Source: Cupriavidus campinensis (lineage in GTDB: Bacteria; Pseudomonadota; Gammaproteobacteria; Burkholderiales; Burkholderiaceae). From it: a stretch of DNA of 64,000 nt. The notes beneath the pieces are model-generated. The model was not told the DNA's origin and searched no databases. It saw only the letters and a list, made by a program, of their open reading frames with translations. The DNA lies in contig NZ_CAJPVH010000016.1 of the NCBI RefSeq assembly GCF_905397395.1, forward strand, positions 1 through 64,000, written 5' to 3'. Shown piece by piece: positions 25,258 through 33,604 of the stretch. Made by a program: the position numbers and the translations under genes. Each line of letters starts with the position of its first letter. Within the stretch, counting starts at the first letter, position 1.

Positions 25258-26007
25258 TTACTCCCGGTGAATCGCCAGCGGCCCGAACGACTGGGTGACC
25301 GGCATCACTTCCACGAAGTTGATGTTGACGCGCGCGGGCAGCGTTGCGGCCCAGAACACGGTTTCGGCGATGTCGTCCGGCGTCAGGGCGTCCGCGCCTT
25401 CGTAGACCTTCTCCACGCGAGCCTGATCGCCGCTGAATCGCACCGACGAGAACTCGGTGCCGCCCACCAGCCCCGGCGCCACGTCGGTCACGCGCACGCG
25501 GGTGCCTTGCAGGTCGGCGCGCAGGTTCAGCGAGAACTGGCGCACGAAGGCCTTGGTCGCACCGTAGGCGTTGCCGCCCGGATAGGCGTAGGCGCCGGCC
25601 GTGGAGCCGATGTTGATCACGTGGCCGCGGTTGCGCGCCACCATGCCGGGCAGCACGGCGCGCGTCATATACATCAGGCCCTTCACGTTGGTGTCGACCA
25701 TCGTGTCCCAGTTGTCCAGATCAGCCTTCTGCGCCGGCTCCAGGCCCAGTGCCAGGCCGGCGTTGTTCACCAGCAGGTCGATCTCGGCAAACTCCGGCGG
25801 CAGCGCGGCCACGGCGGCGGCCACGGCTTCGCGGTCGCGGACATCGAGGATCAGCGGCAATACCTTATCGCGGCCCAGCGCGTCGGCCAGCTCGGCCAGG
25901 CGGTCCGCACGGCGTCCGGCCGCAATCACGCGATGGCCCGCCGTGGCGAAACGGCGGGCAATGGCGGCGCCGAATCCTGAGGTGGCGCCGGTAACGAAAA
26001 CGATCAT
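25258..26007 (-). CDS. ydfG: SDR oxidoreductase, YdfG-like
   Basis: Short-chain dehydrogenase of 249 residues. It has the nucleotide motif TGATSGFG, Arg-rich AAGRRADRL suited to NADPH, LLVNNAGLALG, catalytic Ser in NIGSTAGAYAY and YGATK with Tyr and Lys. The C-terminal VNINFVEVMPVTQSFGPL matches YdfG, which oxidises L-allo-threonine and 3-hydroxy acids and reduces malonic semialdehyde. GGAGA precedes the ATG at 26007; a longer frame upstream is not family sequence. Confidence 0.92.
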   Translation of the reverse strand: MIVFVTGATSGFGAAIARRFATAGHRVIAAGRRADRLAELADALGRDKVLPLILDVRDREAVAAAVAALPPEFAEIDLLVNNAGLALGLEPAQKADLDNWDTMVDTNVKGLMYMTRAVLPGMVARNRGHVINIGSTAGAYAYPGGNAYGATKAFVRQFSLNLRADLQGTRVRVTDVAPGLVGGTEFSSVRFSGDQARVEKVYEGADALTPDDIAETVFWAATLPARVNINFVEVMPVTQSFGPLAIHRE

Positions 26008-26218
26008 CTTGCTCTCCAAACTGGGACGGGTTCGGGCACCGATACTACACCGTATCCCCTGCCCCAGCCGTGGCTGGCGACACGCACTGGCTGCCCTGAG
26101 ACCTGCCGGCGTGGAAGGCCATGGCACTGGGCCGGCGTCCGCCATCCTGGCGGGCGAAACCCCACACGGTCTTCTATAGTTTCTGGACGACCGACCCCGC
26201 ACCCAAAGGAGCTCGACC

Positions 26219-26677
26219 ATGCCGACCGCGCACGATGACCCTGCCCCGAACGTCTTTGATGCGTGGTCCAGTTCCACGCGGCAGCTGATGCAGGACTGCT
26301 CGCGCTACTTCGTGTCGCCATGGCTGAGTCAGCCGATTCTGCCGAACTGGCGCTTTGGGGATACCTACATTGTCTCGGAGGACAATTCGAGGGACCCCGG
26401 CATGGAGCGCCGCATCCTCTCGGAAAACAGCTATGGCCGCCAGCTCGGCCGCATCATGGACGCCCTGGAAGTCCTGGTCAAACACCAGAAGCCTGCCGAC
26501 GACCCCGACAGCAAGGCCGCGCTGAAGGCGTTCCTGGAACTGGCCGAACAGATCCGCCAGATCAAGGCCGAGACCCAGTCCGACCGGGTCGACCAGCTCA
26601 GGACCAGCCTGGAGCGGCTGAAGACGCAATGTCCTGATGACTTCCGGCGCCTGATGCACAGCCTGCCCAAGCCGTAG
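26219..26677 (+). CDS. Unrecognised 152-residue protein
   Basis: Protein with an excellent ribosome site (AAAGGAG, 8 bases before ATG) and host-like codon use. The N-terminal half holds an aromatic segment (SRYFVSPWLSQPILPNWRFG) and ENSYGRQLGRIMDALEVLVK; the C-terminal half is charged and helical, likely a coiled coil (LAEQIRQIKAETQSDRVDQL). No signal peptide and no membrane segment. I recognise no family; the aromatic-amphipathic start followed by helices recalls granule- or membrane-associated phasin-like proteins, but that is only a resemblance. A short tandem repeat begins at its stop codon. Confidence 0.75.
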   Translation: MPTAHDDPAPNVFDAWSSSTRQLMQDCSRYFVSPWLSQPILPNWRFGDTYIVSEDNSRDPGMERRILSENSYGRQLGRIMDALEVLVKHQKPADDPDSKAALKAFLELAEQIRQIKAETQSDRVDQLRTSLERLKTQCPDDFRRLMHSLPKP

Positions 26678-26716
26678 CCCAAGCCGTAGCCCAAGCCCCG
26701 TAGCCCCGTAGCCCCC
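26668..26716. repeat. Tandem repeat at gene end
   Basis: The 12-mer GCCGTAGCCCAA occurs twice (26671-26694), followed by two to three copies of CCCCGTAG, so the stop codon TAG and its context recur several times. It fills the gap to the convergent SDR gene. Confidence 0.75.
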
Positions 26717-26735
26717 CACCCGTTGGCGCGCCTGC

Positions 26736-27497
26736 TCACCGCCCGCCCGTGACATCGAGGAAGGTGCCGGTGCTGTAGGACGCGTCGGCGCTGGCCAGCC
26801 ACAGGATCGCGCGGGCGACCTCTTCCGGCTGGCCGCCCCGGCCCATCGGGATCGAGTCCTTGACGCGATCCACCCGTCCGGGTTCGCCGCCGCTGGCATG
26901 CATCTCGGTGTAGATGTGCCCCGGGCGGATGCAGTTGACGCGGATGCCCTCCCGCGCGACTTCCTTGGCGAAGCCGGTGGTGAAGGTCTCCAGGGCGCCC
27001 TTGGACGCCGCGTAGTCGACATACTCGTTCGGACTGCCGAGCCGGGCCGCGCCCGACGAGATATTGATAATCACGCCGCCCCGCCCGTTGTGACGCTGGG
27101 ACATGCGCCGGGCCGCCTGCTGGGCGCAGAGCATGGGGCCGATGGCGTTGACGGCGAAGATGCGCTGCATCCGCGCGAAATCGAGATCCTCCAGCCGGGA
27201 CTGCCGTGCGAGGATGGCGGCGTTGTTCACCAGCACGTCGATCCGGCCGAACGTCTGGTCGATGGCGGCGAATAGCTGGGCGACCTGCTCGGGGTCCGCG
27301 CTATCCGCGCGCACGGCCAGCGCCCGGCGGCCCAGCGCTTCCACATCGGCCACCACTGCGAGGGCGGCGGATTCATTGGCGACGTAGCTGATCGCCACAT
27401 CGTAGCCCTGTGCGGCGGCCAGGCGCGCGGTGGCGGCGCCCACGCCACGACTGCCCCCCGTGATCAGAATCAGCGGTGCCTGCGGGACGGTATTCAT
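26736..27497 (-). CDS. SDR family oxidoreductase
   Basis: Short-chain dehydrogenase of 253 residues: LILITGGSRGVGAATARLAA for the cofactor, VLVNNAAIL, catalytic Ser in NISSGAARLGSP, and YAASKGALETF with Tyr and Lys. It resembles glucose/3-oxoacyl reductase-type SDRs of the FabG clade, with FLDVTGGR at the C-terminus. Substrate unknown. It is followed, 46 bases upstream on the same map, by the EamA exporter on the same strand, so cotranscription from that exporter is possible. Confidence 0.92.
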   Translation of the reverse strand: MNTVPQAPLILITGGSRGVGAATARLAAAQGYDVAISYVANESAALAVVADVEALGRRALAVRADSADPEQVAQLFAAIDQTFGRIDVLVNNAAILARQSRLEDLDFARMQRIFAVNAIGPMLCAQQAARRMSQRHNGRGGVIINISSGAARLGSPNEYVDYAASKGALETFTTGFAKEVAREGIRVNCIRPGHIYTEMHASGGEPGRVDRVKDSIPMGRGGQPEEVARAILWLASADASYSTGTFLDVTGGR

Positions 27498-27543
27498 GTT
27501 TTGCGCATCCTCATGTGATGATTGATTAACTATTGTGGCAGGC

Positions 27544-28386
27544 TCAAACCCCCAGGCACACCGCGCCGGCCGCGACGACGATGCAGGCGAGCCAGCGCGT
27601 ACCGCTGACCGACTCCCGCAGGAACACCCGCCCGATCAGGACCGCGAAGACCACGCTGGTCTCGCGCAACGCCGAGACCGCGCCCATCGCACCCGATTGC
27701 AGCGCCCAGATCACGATGCCATAGGCGGCAATCGACACCAGCCCGCCGACCAGCGACGAACCCACCGCCAGCGGCTCGGACCGCACCGGTGCCCAAAGCG
27801 GCGCCAGCCCCCGCACCGCGACGAACAACACCGGCATCAGCCAGTAGAACAGGAACATCCACGCCGTATAGCTGAGCGGCTGGTCGCCGGACAACCTGAC
27901 GCCGATGCCGTCGATCACGGTGTAGAGGGCAATCATCGCCCCGGTGGTCAGCGCGGCCAGCGCCCCCGCGCGGGACGCGCGGTGCCCCTGCAGGGCCATC
28001 ACGATGATGCCACCCGAGACCATCGCGACGCCAAGCGCCCGCAAGGGGCCGATCGCCTCGCCCGCGAAGAGCGCGGCGCCAAGCGTGACCAGCAGCGGCG
28101 ACGAGCCGCGCGCAATCGGATACGCCAGCGCCAGGTCGTTGCGGCGATAGGACCGCACCAGACTCACGTTGTAGACGATATGCACGAGCCCCGACGCGAC
28201 GATGTACGGCCAGGCGGCGCTGGCCGGCAAGGGGTTGCGCAGGACGACGAGCGTGGCGACGGCCGCGATGGCGATGCTCATCCACGTCATCGACAGGAAC
28301 CGGTCGCGGTTGCCGTGCAGCATGGCGTTCCAGCTCGCGTGGAGCATGGCGGCGAGGAGCACGATACCGCCGGTATAGCTGAGCAT
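27544..28386 (-). CDS. EamA/DMT family transporter
   Basis: Inner-membrane protein of 280 residues with ten predicted helices in two EamA repeats. Features are LHASWNAMLHGNRDRFLS, LALAYPIARGSSPLLVTLGA at the end of the first repeat, and ETSVVFAVLIGRVFLRESVS in the second. The family exports metabolites and amino acids. ATG at 28386 is chosen over a TTG at 28416; no clear ribosome site is seen for either. It is divergent from a GcvA-type LysR gene, the likely regulator. Confidence 0.9.
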   Translation of the reverse strand: MLSYTGGIVLLAAMLHASWNAMLHGNRDRFLSMTWMSIAIAAVATLVVLRNPLPASAAWPYIVASGLVHIVYNVSLVRSYRRNDLALAYPIARGSSPLLVTLGAALFAGEAIGPLRALGVAMVSGGIIVMALQGHRASRAGALAALTTGAMIALYTVIDGIGVRLSGDQPLSYTAWMFLFYWLMPVLFVAVRGLAPLWAPVRSEPLAVGSSLVGGLVSIAAYGIVIWALQSGAMGAVSALRETSVVFAVLIGRVFLRESVSGTRWLACIVVAAGAVCLGV

Positions 28387-28484
28387 TGGGGTGGGAGGGG
28401 AGCAGGAAATGCCCAAGAATATCTATCTTGAAGCGGCACGACAAACCAGATAAATTGCCACATCGCGTTAGAAAATCTATTGCC

Positions 28485-29369
28485 ATGAAACGGGTATTGC
28501 CGCCGCTCAATGCCTTGCGGGCCTTCGAGGCCGCAGGCCGGCTGGGCAGCTTCAAGGAAGCCGCCGCCGCGCTGCACGTGACGCACGGGGCGGTGAGCCA
28601 GCAGGTGCGCCTGCTCGAGGAATGGCTCGGCGCCGCGCTGTTCGAGCGGCATAACCGCCGCGTGACGCTGACGCCGGCGGCGAAAGCCTATCTGGCGGAA
28701 ATCGGCCCCTTGTTCGAACAGCTCGCGCAGGCCACCGCGCGCTACGGGGTGCCCGGGCCGGTCTCCCGGACCCTCTCCGTCAACGCGCCCGCCACCTTCA
28801 CCCTGCGCTGGCTGGTGCCGAGGCTGGCCAAATTCCGCGCCGAGCATCCCGATGTGGAGATCAAGGTGGAGACGTCGAACGAGCCGCTGGAGAGCCTGAA
28901 GGACGACCATGACCTGATCATCCGAGGGGGTCCGGACACGTTCTACGGCTACGCGATGCGGCCTTTCCTGACCGAGGAGCGGCTGCCGGTTTGTAGCCCG
29001 GCGCTGTTGCAGCGCCAGCCGCTCGGGGTGCCGGGCGACTTGCGCCACCACACCCTGCTGCATACCTCGAGCCTGCCGCGCCTTTGGCCGGACTGGCTGG
29101 CGAGCGCGCAGATCCCCGGGCTGCGGCCGGCGGCCACGCTGACCTTCGACCACTTCTACCTGACCTTGCAGGCGGCCATCGACGGTATCGGCATCGCCAT
29201 GGGGCCGACGTCGCTGGTCTCCGACGACCTCGCCGCCGGGCGGCTGGTCGCCCCATTCGCCGGCCCGCGCCTGCCGTCGCGCAGCTATTGCGCCTACGTG
29301 CCGGACGAGAAACGGGGCGATGAACTGGTCGGGCTGTTCCAGTCATGGCTGGAACGGGAGGGGATGTGA
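28485..29369 (+). CDS. LysR family transcriptional regulator, GcvA-like
   Basis: Regulator of 294 residues. The start LPPLNALRAFEAAGRLGSFK and HVTHGAVSQQVRLLEEWLG place it in the GcvA/AmpR subgroup; an effector-binding domain follows. ATG at 28485 is chosen for family alignment although the frame is open to 28386. It is divergent from the EamA exporter with about 100 AT-richer bases between starts. The effector is unknown. Confidence 0.93.
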   Translation: MKRVLPPLNALRAFEAAGRLGSFKEAAAALHVTHGAVSQQVRLLEEWLGAALFERHNRRVTLTPAAKAYLAEIGPLFEQLAQATARYGVPGPVSRTLSVNAPATFTLRWLVPRLAKFRAEHPDVEIKVETSNEPLESLKDDHDLIIRGGPDTFYGYAMRPFLTEERLPVCSPALLQRQPLGVPGDLRHHTLLHTSSLPRLWPDWLASAQIPGLRPAATLTFDHFYLTLQAAIDGIGIAMGPTSLVSDDLAAGRLVAPFAGPRLPSRSYCAYVPDEKRGDELVGLFQSWLEREGM

Positions 29370-29448
29370 TTCTGCGGCGATGCGCTACGGACCCATACGG
29401 ATCTGGTATACCATCGCCCGCTAGTCCCCGCCCTCCCAAGACCCCGGC

Positions 29449-30372
29449 ATGAAGTTCAAGGAAATCAGTGCGTTCCAGGCCGTGATGCGCTCCGGCTCGA
29501 TGACCGCGGCGGCCACCGAGCTGTACACGTCGCAACCGAATGTGAGCCGGCTGATCGCGCAGCTGGAATCGTCCACGGGACTGACGCTGTTCACGCGCAG
29601 CGCCGGCCGCCTGATTCCCACCGAGGAGGGCCTGGCTTTCCTGCGCGAAGTGGAACGCGCCTTCGTGGGCCTGGACACGCTCAAGGACGCCGCCCGCAAC
29701 ATTCGCCAGTTCGGCAAGGGCCGGCTGCGCATCGCCACGGTCCCCTCGCTGGCCATGACCGTGCTCCCGCTGGTGCTGCAGCGGTTTCATGCCGACTACC
29801 CGGGCGTCAACGTCGCCATGGAAACCGGCAGTACGCAGCTGGTGGCCGACAGCGTCGGCAGCCGCTACTGCGACCTCGGGCTGGTATCGTTCCTGCCCCC
29901 CGCCGCCGTCACCGATGCCCAGCCCGTGGCCGAACTCGCGGGCTGCTGCGTGCTGCCGCCCGGCCATCGCCTGGCCAGTCTGGACGTCATTACGCCCGCC
30001 GACCTGGCCGGCGAGTCCTTTATCTCGATGAGTCACGGGGATGGCCTGCGCGCCGCCGTGGATGCGGCGTTCGCCGCCGACGACCGGCGTGTCATGCACT
30101 TCGAGACCCCCTACGGGGCCACCATCTGCAAGATGGTCGGGCTGGGGCTGGGCGTGGGCATCGTCAATCCGCTGGTCGCCCGCATGCACGCCGCCGAGGT
30201 GGTGGTCCGGCCATTCCGGCCGCGTATACCGTTCGTCAGCTACCTCCTGCTGGCCCGGAACCGGCCCGCCAACGTGCTGGTGGACCGCTTTATCGAGCGG
30301 CTGAAGGAACTCATCGCTGCCGAAACGGCATCCCTGCCACCGGGGCTATCAGGTTTTCGTATAGACGCCTGA
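29449..30372 (+). CDS. LysR family transcriptional regulator
   Basis: Regulator of 307 residues: KEISAFQAVMRSGSMTAAA with the helix-turn-helix, SQPNVSRLIAQLESSTGLTL, then an effector domain. The subgroup resembles OccR/NocR-type regulators of opine catabolism, which fits the opine-oxidase-like genes immediately downstream on the same strand. The 154-base gap to those genes contains two TCGTAT motifs, possible half-sites. Confidence 0.92.
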   Translation: MKFKEISAFQAVMRSGSMTAAATELYTSQPNVSRLIAQLESSTGLTLFTRSAGRLIPTEEGLAFLREVERAFVGLDTLKDAARNIRQFGKGRLRIATVPSLAMTVLPLVLQRFHADYPGVNVAMETGSTQLVADSVGSRYCDLGLVSFLPPAAVTDAQPVAELAGCCVLPPGHRLASLDVITPADLAGESFISMSHGDGLRAAVDAAFAADDRRVMHFETPYGATICKMVGLGLGVGIVNPLVARMHAAEVVVRPFRPRIPFVSYLLLARNRPANVLVDRFIERLKELIAAETASLPPGLSGFRIDA

Positions 30373-30526
30373 CAGACTCGTATTTGCGCGCGCGGCGCGC
30401 GCTCCGCATACTGGCTCGCACTGACACACCGCTGTTTCGGCTGGTGTTTTCATGATGCTTGCGAGTACCAGACATGATTTCCAGCAGGGCCCAAGGCCCG
30501 CAATCCCCTCACGGAAGGCGCTGCAG

Positions 30527-31669
30527 ATGACCGCAGCCTCCACCTCCCGACTCCCCGTGTTCGACGTTGCCGTCATCGGCGGCGGCCTGGTCGGCTCGGC
30601 CGTGGCCTACGGCCTGCGCGGCAGCGTGGGCACGATCGCCGTGCTCGACGAGGGCGATATCGCCCTGCGCGCCTCGCGCGGCAATTTCGGCCTGGTCTGG
30701 CTGCAGAGCAAGGGCTACGGCATGGGCGCGTACAGCCGCTGGACGCTGAACTCCACGCGGCTGTGGCCAAAACTTGCAGCCGGCCTGCTGCAGGAGACCG
30801 GCATCGACGTGGCCCTCGAGCAAAAAGGCGGACTGACGCCGCTGATGGGCGACTACGAGATCGAGGCGCGCCTGGCCTGGGTCAACACACTGATGTCACA
30901 GCCCGGCGTAGAGCCCTACGAATGGAAGTTCCTGGATCATCACCAGGCCGCTTCGCTCGTGCCCGGCCTGGGTCCCGATGTCACCGGGGCGATCTGGACG
31001 CCGCACGATGGCATCGTCAATCCGCTCAAGCTGCTGCGCGCCTTCCATACCGCGTTCAGCACCAGCGGGGTCGAGTACCTGCCGCACCACGGCATCACGG
31101 ACATCGTGCAGCAGCCTGGCGGCGACTTCGTGCTGACCACGCCGAATGGCACCGTGCGGGCGCGCAAGATCGTGCTGGCCGGCGGCCTGCGCAACGGCGA
31201 CCTGGGCCGCATGGTGGGCATCGACCTGCCGATGGCCCCGCAGCGCGGCCAGATCCTGGTGCTCGAACGCACGCGCCGCCTGCTGGACACGCCCATGGTC
31301 ACGCTGCGCCAGAACGACGAGGGCAGCTGGCTGGTGGGCGACTCCCAGGAAGAGGCGGGCTACGCCGAACAGGTCACCACGCTGCCCATACTGGCCACGC
31401 TGGCCGACCGTGCCGTGCGCACCCTGCCCGCGCTGCGCGACGTGCGCGCGGTACGCGCCTGGTCCGCGCTGCGCGTGCGCGCCAAGGACGGCTTCCCGGT
31501 CTACGAACAATCGGCAACGCACCCCGGCGCGTTCATCGTCACCTGCCATAGCGGCGTGACGCTGGCCGCCACGCACGCGATGCACCTCGCCCCCATGATC
31601 GCCGCTGGCGAGCTGCCACCCGAGCTGGCCACTTTTTCGACCCGGAGATTCCATGTTCAGACGCATTGA
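30527..31669 (+). CDS. FAD-dependent amine/opine oxidase beta-like subunit
   Basis: DadA/glycine-oxidase-fold flavoprotein of 380 residues. The N-terminal FDVAVIGGGLVGSAVAYGLR binds FAD; ALRASRGNFGLVWLQSKG and later RAWSALRVRAKDGFPVYEQS match the beta subunits of opine oxidases (OoxB/NoxB) and of hydroxyproline or hydrogen-cyanide-synthase-type amino acid oxidases. GGAAGG precedes the ATG. Overlaps the next gene by 17 bases; the three genes form a tight operon encoding one heteromeric enzyme that oxidises a secondary amine or amino acid. Substrate not deducible. Confidence 0.88.
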   Translation: MTAASTSRLPVFDVAVIGGGLVGSAVAYGLRGSVGTIAVLDEGDIALRASRGNFGLVWLQSKGYGMGAYSRWTLNSTRLWPKLAAGLLQETGIDVALEQKGGLTPLMGDYEIEARLAWVNTLMSQPGVEPYEWKFLDHHQAASLVPGLGPDVTGAIWTPHDGIVNPLKLLRAFHTAFSTSGVEYLPHHGITDIVQQPGGDFVLTTPNGTVRARKIVLAGGLRNGDLGRMVGIDLPMAPQRGQILVLERTRRLLDTPMVTLRQNDEGSWLVGDSQEEAGYAEQVTTLPILATLADRAVRTLPALRDVRAVRAWSALRVRAKDGFPVYEQSATHPGAFIVTCHSGVTLAATHAMHLAPMIAAGELPPELATFSTRRFHVQTH

Positions 31670-31961
31670 CGCGGCCGTCCTGCAAGCGACGGATCGCAAG
31701 GTACGGGTCACCGTGGATGGCACCGCGCTGGAATGCCGGGAAGGCGACAGCGTGGCGGCGGCCCTGTTCGCCGCCGGTGTGCTGGCCTGCCGCGACACGG
31801 CCGTTTCCGGCGCCGCACGCGGCCCCTATTGCATGATGGGCATCTGCTACGACTGCCTGGTCCGCATCGACGGCCGGCCCAACCAGCAGGCCTGCATGGC
31901 GCGTGTGCGCGATGGCATGACCGTGGAACGCCAGCACGGCGCGCGCGAGGTGGCGGCATGA
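31653..31961 (+). CDS. [2Fe-2S] ferredoxin-like oxidase gamma subunit
   Basis: Small protein of 102 residues with a 2Fe-2S ferredoxin fold. The cluster cysteines lie in GPYCMMGICYDCLVRI, with the fourth in NQQACMARVRDG. It corresponds to the small subunit between the two flavoproteins of opine, hydroxyproline and HCN-synthase-type oxidases and would pass electrons between them. It overlaps the upstream gene by 17 bases and the next by 4 (ATGA), which implies coupled translation. Confidence 0.9.
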   Translation: MFRRIDAAVLQATDRKVRVTVDGTALECREGDSVAAALFAAGVLACRDTAVSGAARGPYCMMGICYDCLVRIDGRPNQQACMARVRDGMTVERQHGAREVAA

Positions 31962-33472
31962 GCATCGAGATCGCTACCACTACGTGCGACCTGCTCGTGG
32001 TCGGCGCCGGCCCTGCCGGGCTGGCTGCGGCCACCGAAGCTGCCGCGCTGGGCCTGTCGACGGTACTGATCGACGAGCAACCGGCCCCGGGCGGACAGAT
32101 CTACCGCGCGATCAGCAGCACCCCGGTGCAGAACCGCGCGATCCTGGGCGAAGACTACTGGCACGGCCTGAGCCTGCTGGAGCCCTTCGCCAGGAGCGGT
32201 GCACGCCATCTGCCGGCGGCAACCGTATGGTCGGTCAACACGCTCGACGCGCAGCCTGGTACGGAGGGCGATGGCGACGGCGATACCGATACCGATGGCC
32301 GGGCCGCCGGCTTCGAGGTCGCGTATTCGGTGGCCCACCCCGGCCAGGACCCGCAGGCCGCGCTGCTGCACTGCCGCCACATCATCCTGGCCACCGGCGC
32401 GCAGGAGCGGCCATTCCCCATTCCGGGCTGGACCTTGCCCGGCGTGATCACGGCCGGCGCCGCGCAGATCCTGCTGAAGACCTCCGGCGTGGTGCCCGAA
32501 GGGCGCACGGTGCTGGCGGGCGGCGGGCCCCTGCTCTACCTGCTCGCCTATCAATACCTGAATGCCGGCGTGAAGCTCGAGGCGATTCTCGAGACGACCG
32601 ATAGCGCCCAATGGCGCAAGGCGCTGCCGCACGCCTGGGGCTTCCTTCGCTCGCCTTATCTCGGCAAGGGGCTGAAGCTGCTGCGCGCGGTTCGCAAGGC
32701 CGTGCCGATCGTGAGCGGCGTGACGGCGCTTGAAGCCATCGCCGGCGCCGGCGGCCAGGTCGCCGAGCTGCGCTATCAGGCGGCGGGCCAGCGCCACAGC
32801 ATGGCGATCGACCAGTTGCTGCTGCATCAGGGCGTGGTGCCGAATACCAACCTCTCGCGCGCCATTGGCGCCGAGCATGTCTGGAACGAGCGCCAGGACT
32901 GCTGGGAGCCGATGGTGGATGCGTGGGGCGCGACGTCGATGCCGCACGTGAGCATTGCCGGGGATGGCGCAGGCATCGCGGGCGCCGTGGCCGCCGAGCA
33001 TCGGGGCCGCATCGCCGCCGTGCATGCCGCTGCCGCGCTGGGTCGCATCGGCAAGGCAACCCGTGACGGCAAGGCCGCCTCGCATCAGGCGGCGCTGGCG
33101 CGCGCCACGCGGGGCCGCGAGTTCTTCGAGGTGCTGTATCGCCCGCTGCCGCAGTTCCGCCGCCCAGTGGGCGACACCATCGTCTGCCGCTGCGAGGAAG
33201 CCACCGCCGAACAGGTGCGCCACGCCGCGCGCATCGGCTGTCAGGGCCCGAACCAGCTGAAGGCGTTCCTGCGCTGCGGCATGGGGCCGTGCCAGGGTCG
33301 TCTGTGCGGGCTGACCGTGACCGAACTGATCGCCGACGAACAACAGCGCCATCCGCGTGACGTGGGCTATTACCGGCTGCGGTTTCCCACCAAGCCGGTG
33401 ACGCTTGGCGAGATCGCCACGCTGCCGCAGACCCAGGCGTCGCGGGACGCCGTGGTCCGGTTCAAGAAGTAA
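31958..33472 (+). CDS. FAD/NAD-type oxidase alpha-like subunit with Bfd-like [2Fe-2S] domain
   Basis: Flavoprotein of 504 residues. It has LLVVGAGPAGLAAATEAAAL and DEQPAPGGQIYR for FAD, a second dinucleotide site GRTVLAGGGPLLYLLAYQYL, and a C-terminal BFD-like iron-sulfur domain with four cysteines (VCRCEEATAEQV and CGMGPCQGRLCG). This is the architecture of OoxA/NoxA and the HcnB/hydroxyproline oxidase alpha subunits. An acidic DGDGDTDTDGR insert is encoded by short 6-bp repeats near 32268-32298. Electrons probably pass to the respiratory chain. Confidence 0.9.
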   Translation: MSIEIATTTCDLLVVGAGPAGLAAATEAAALGLSTVLIDEQPAPGGQIYRAISSTPVQNRAILGEDYWHGLSLLEPFARSGARHLPAATVWSVNTLDAQPGTEGDGDGDTDTDGRAAGFEVAYSVAHPGQDPQAALLHCRHIILATGAQERPFPIPGWTLPGVITAGAAQILLKTSGVVPEGRTVLAGGGPLLYLLAYQYLNAGVKLEAILETTDSAQWRKALPHAWGFLRSPYLGKGLKLLRAVRKAVPIVSGVTALEAIAGAGGQVAELRYQAAGQRHSMAIDQLLLHQGVVPNTNLSRAIGAEHVWNERQDCWEPMVDAWGATSMPHVSIAGDGAGIAGAVAAEHRGRIAAVHAAAALGRIGKATRDGKAASHQAALARATRGREFFEVLYRPLPQFRRPVGDTIVCRCEEATAEQVRHAARIGCQGPNQLKAFLRCGMGPCQGRLCGLTVTELIADEQQRHPRDVGYYRLRFPTKPVTLGEIATLPQTQASRDAVVRFKK

Positions 33473-33604
33473 AGCGCAGTAGGCAGCAACATGAAAACAG
33501 AAGCGAGGACCGGGTCATGCATGGCATCCCGCGTCCCGCCAGTCGAACCAGCACAGCGACGACATCCTGAGAGCACTCCTCAACCCCCTTATCGAGAATC
33601 AACC

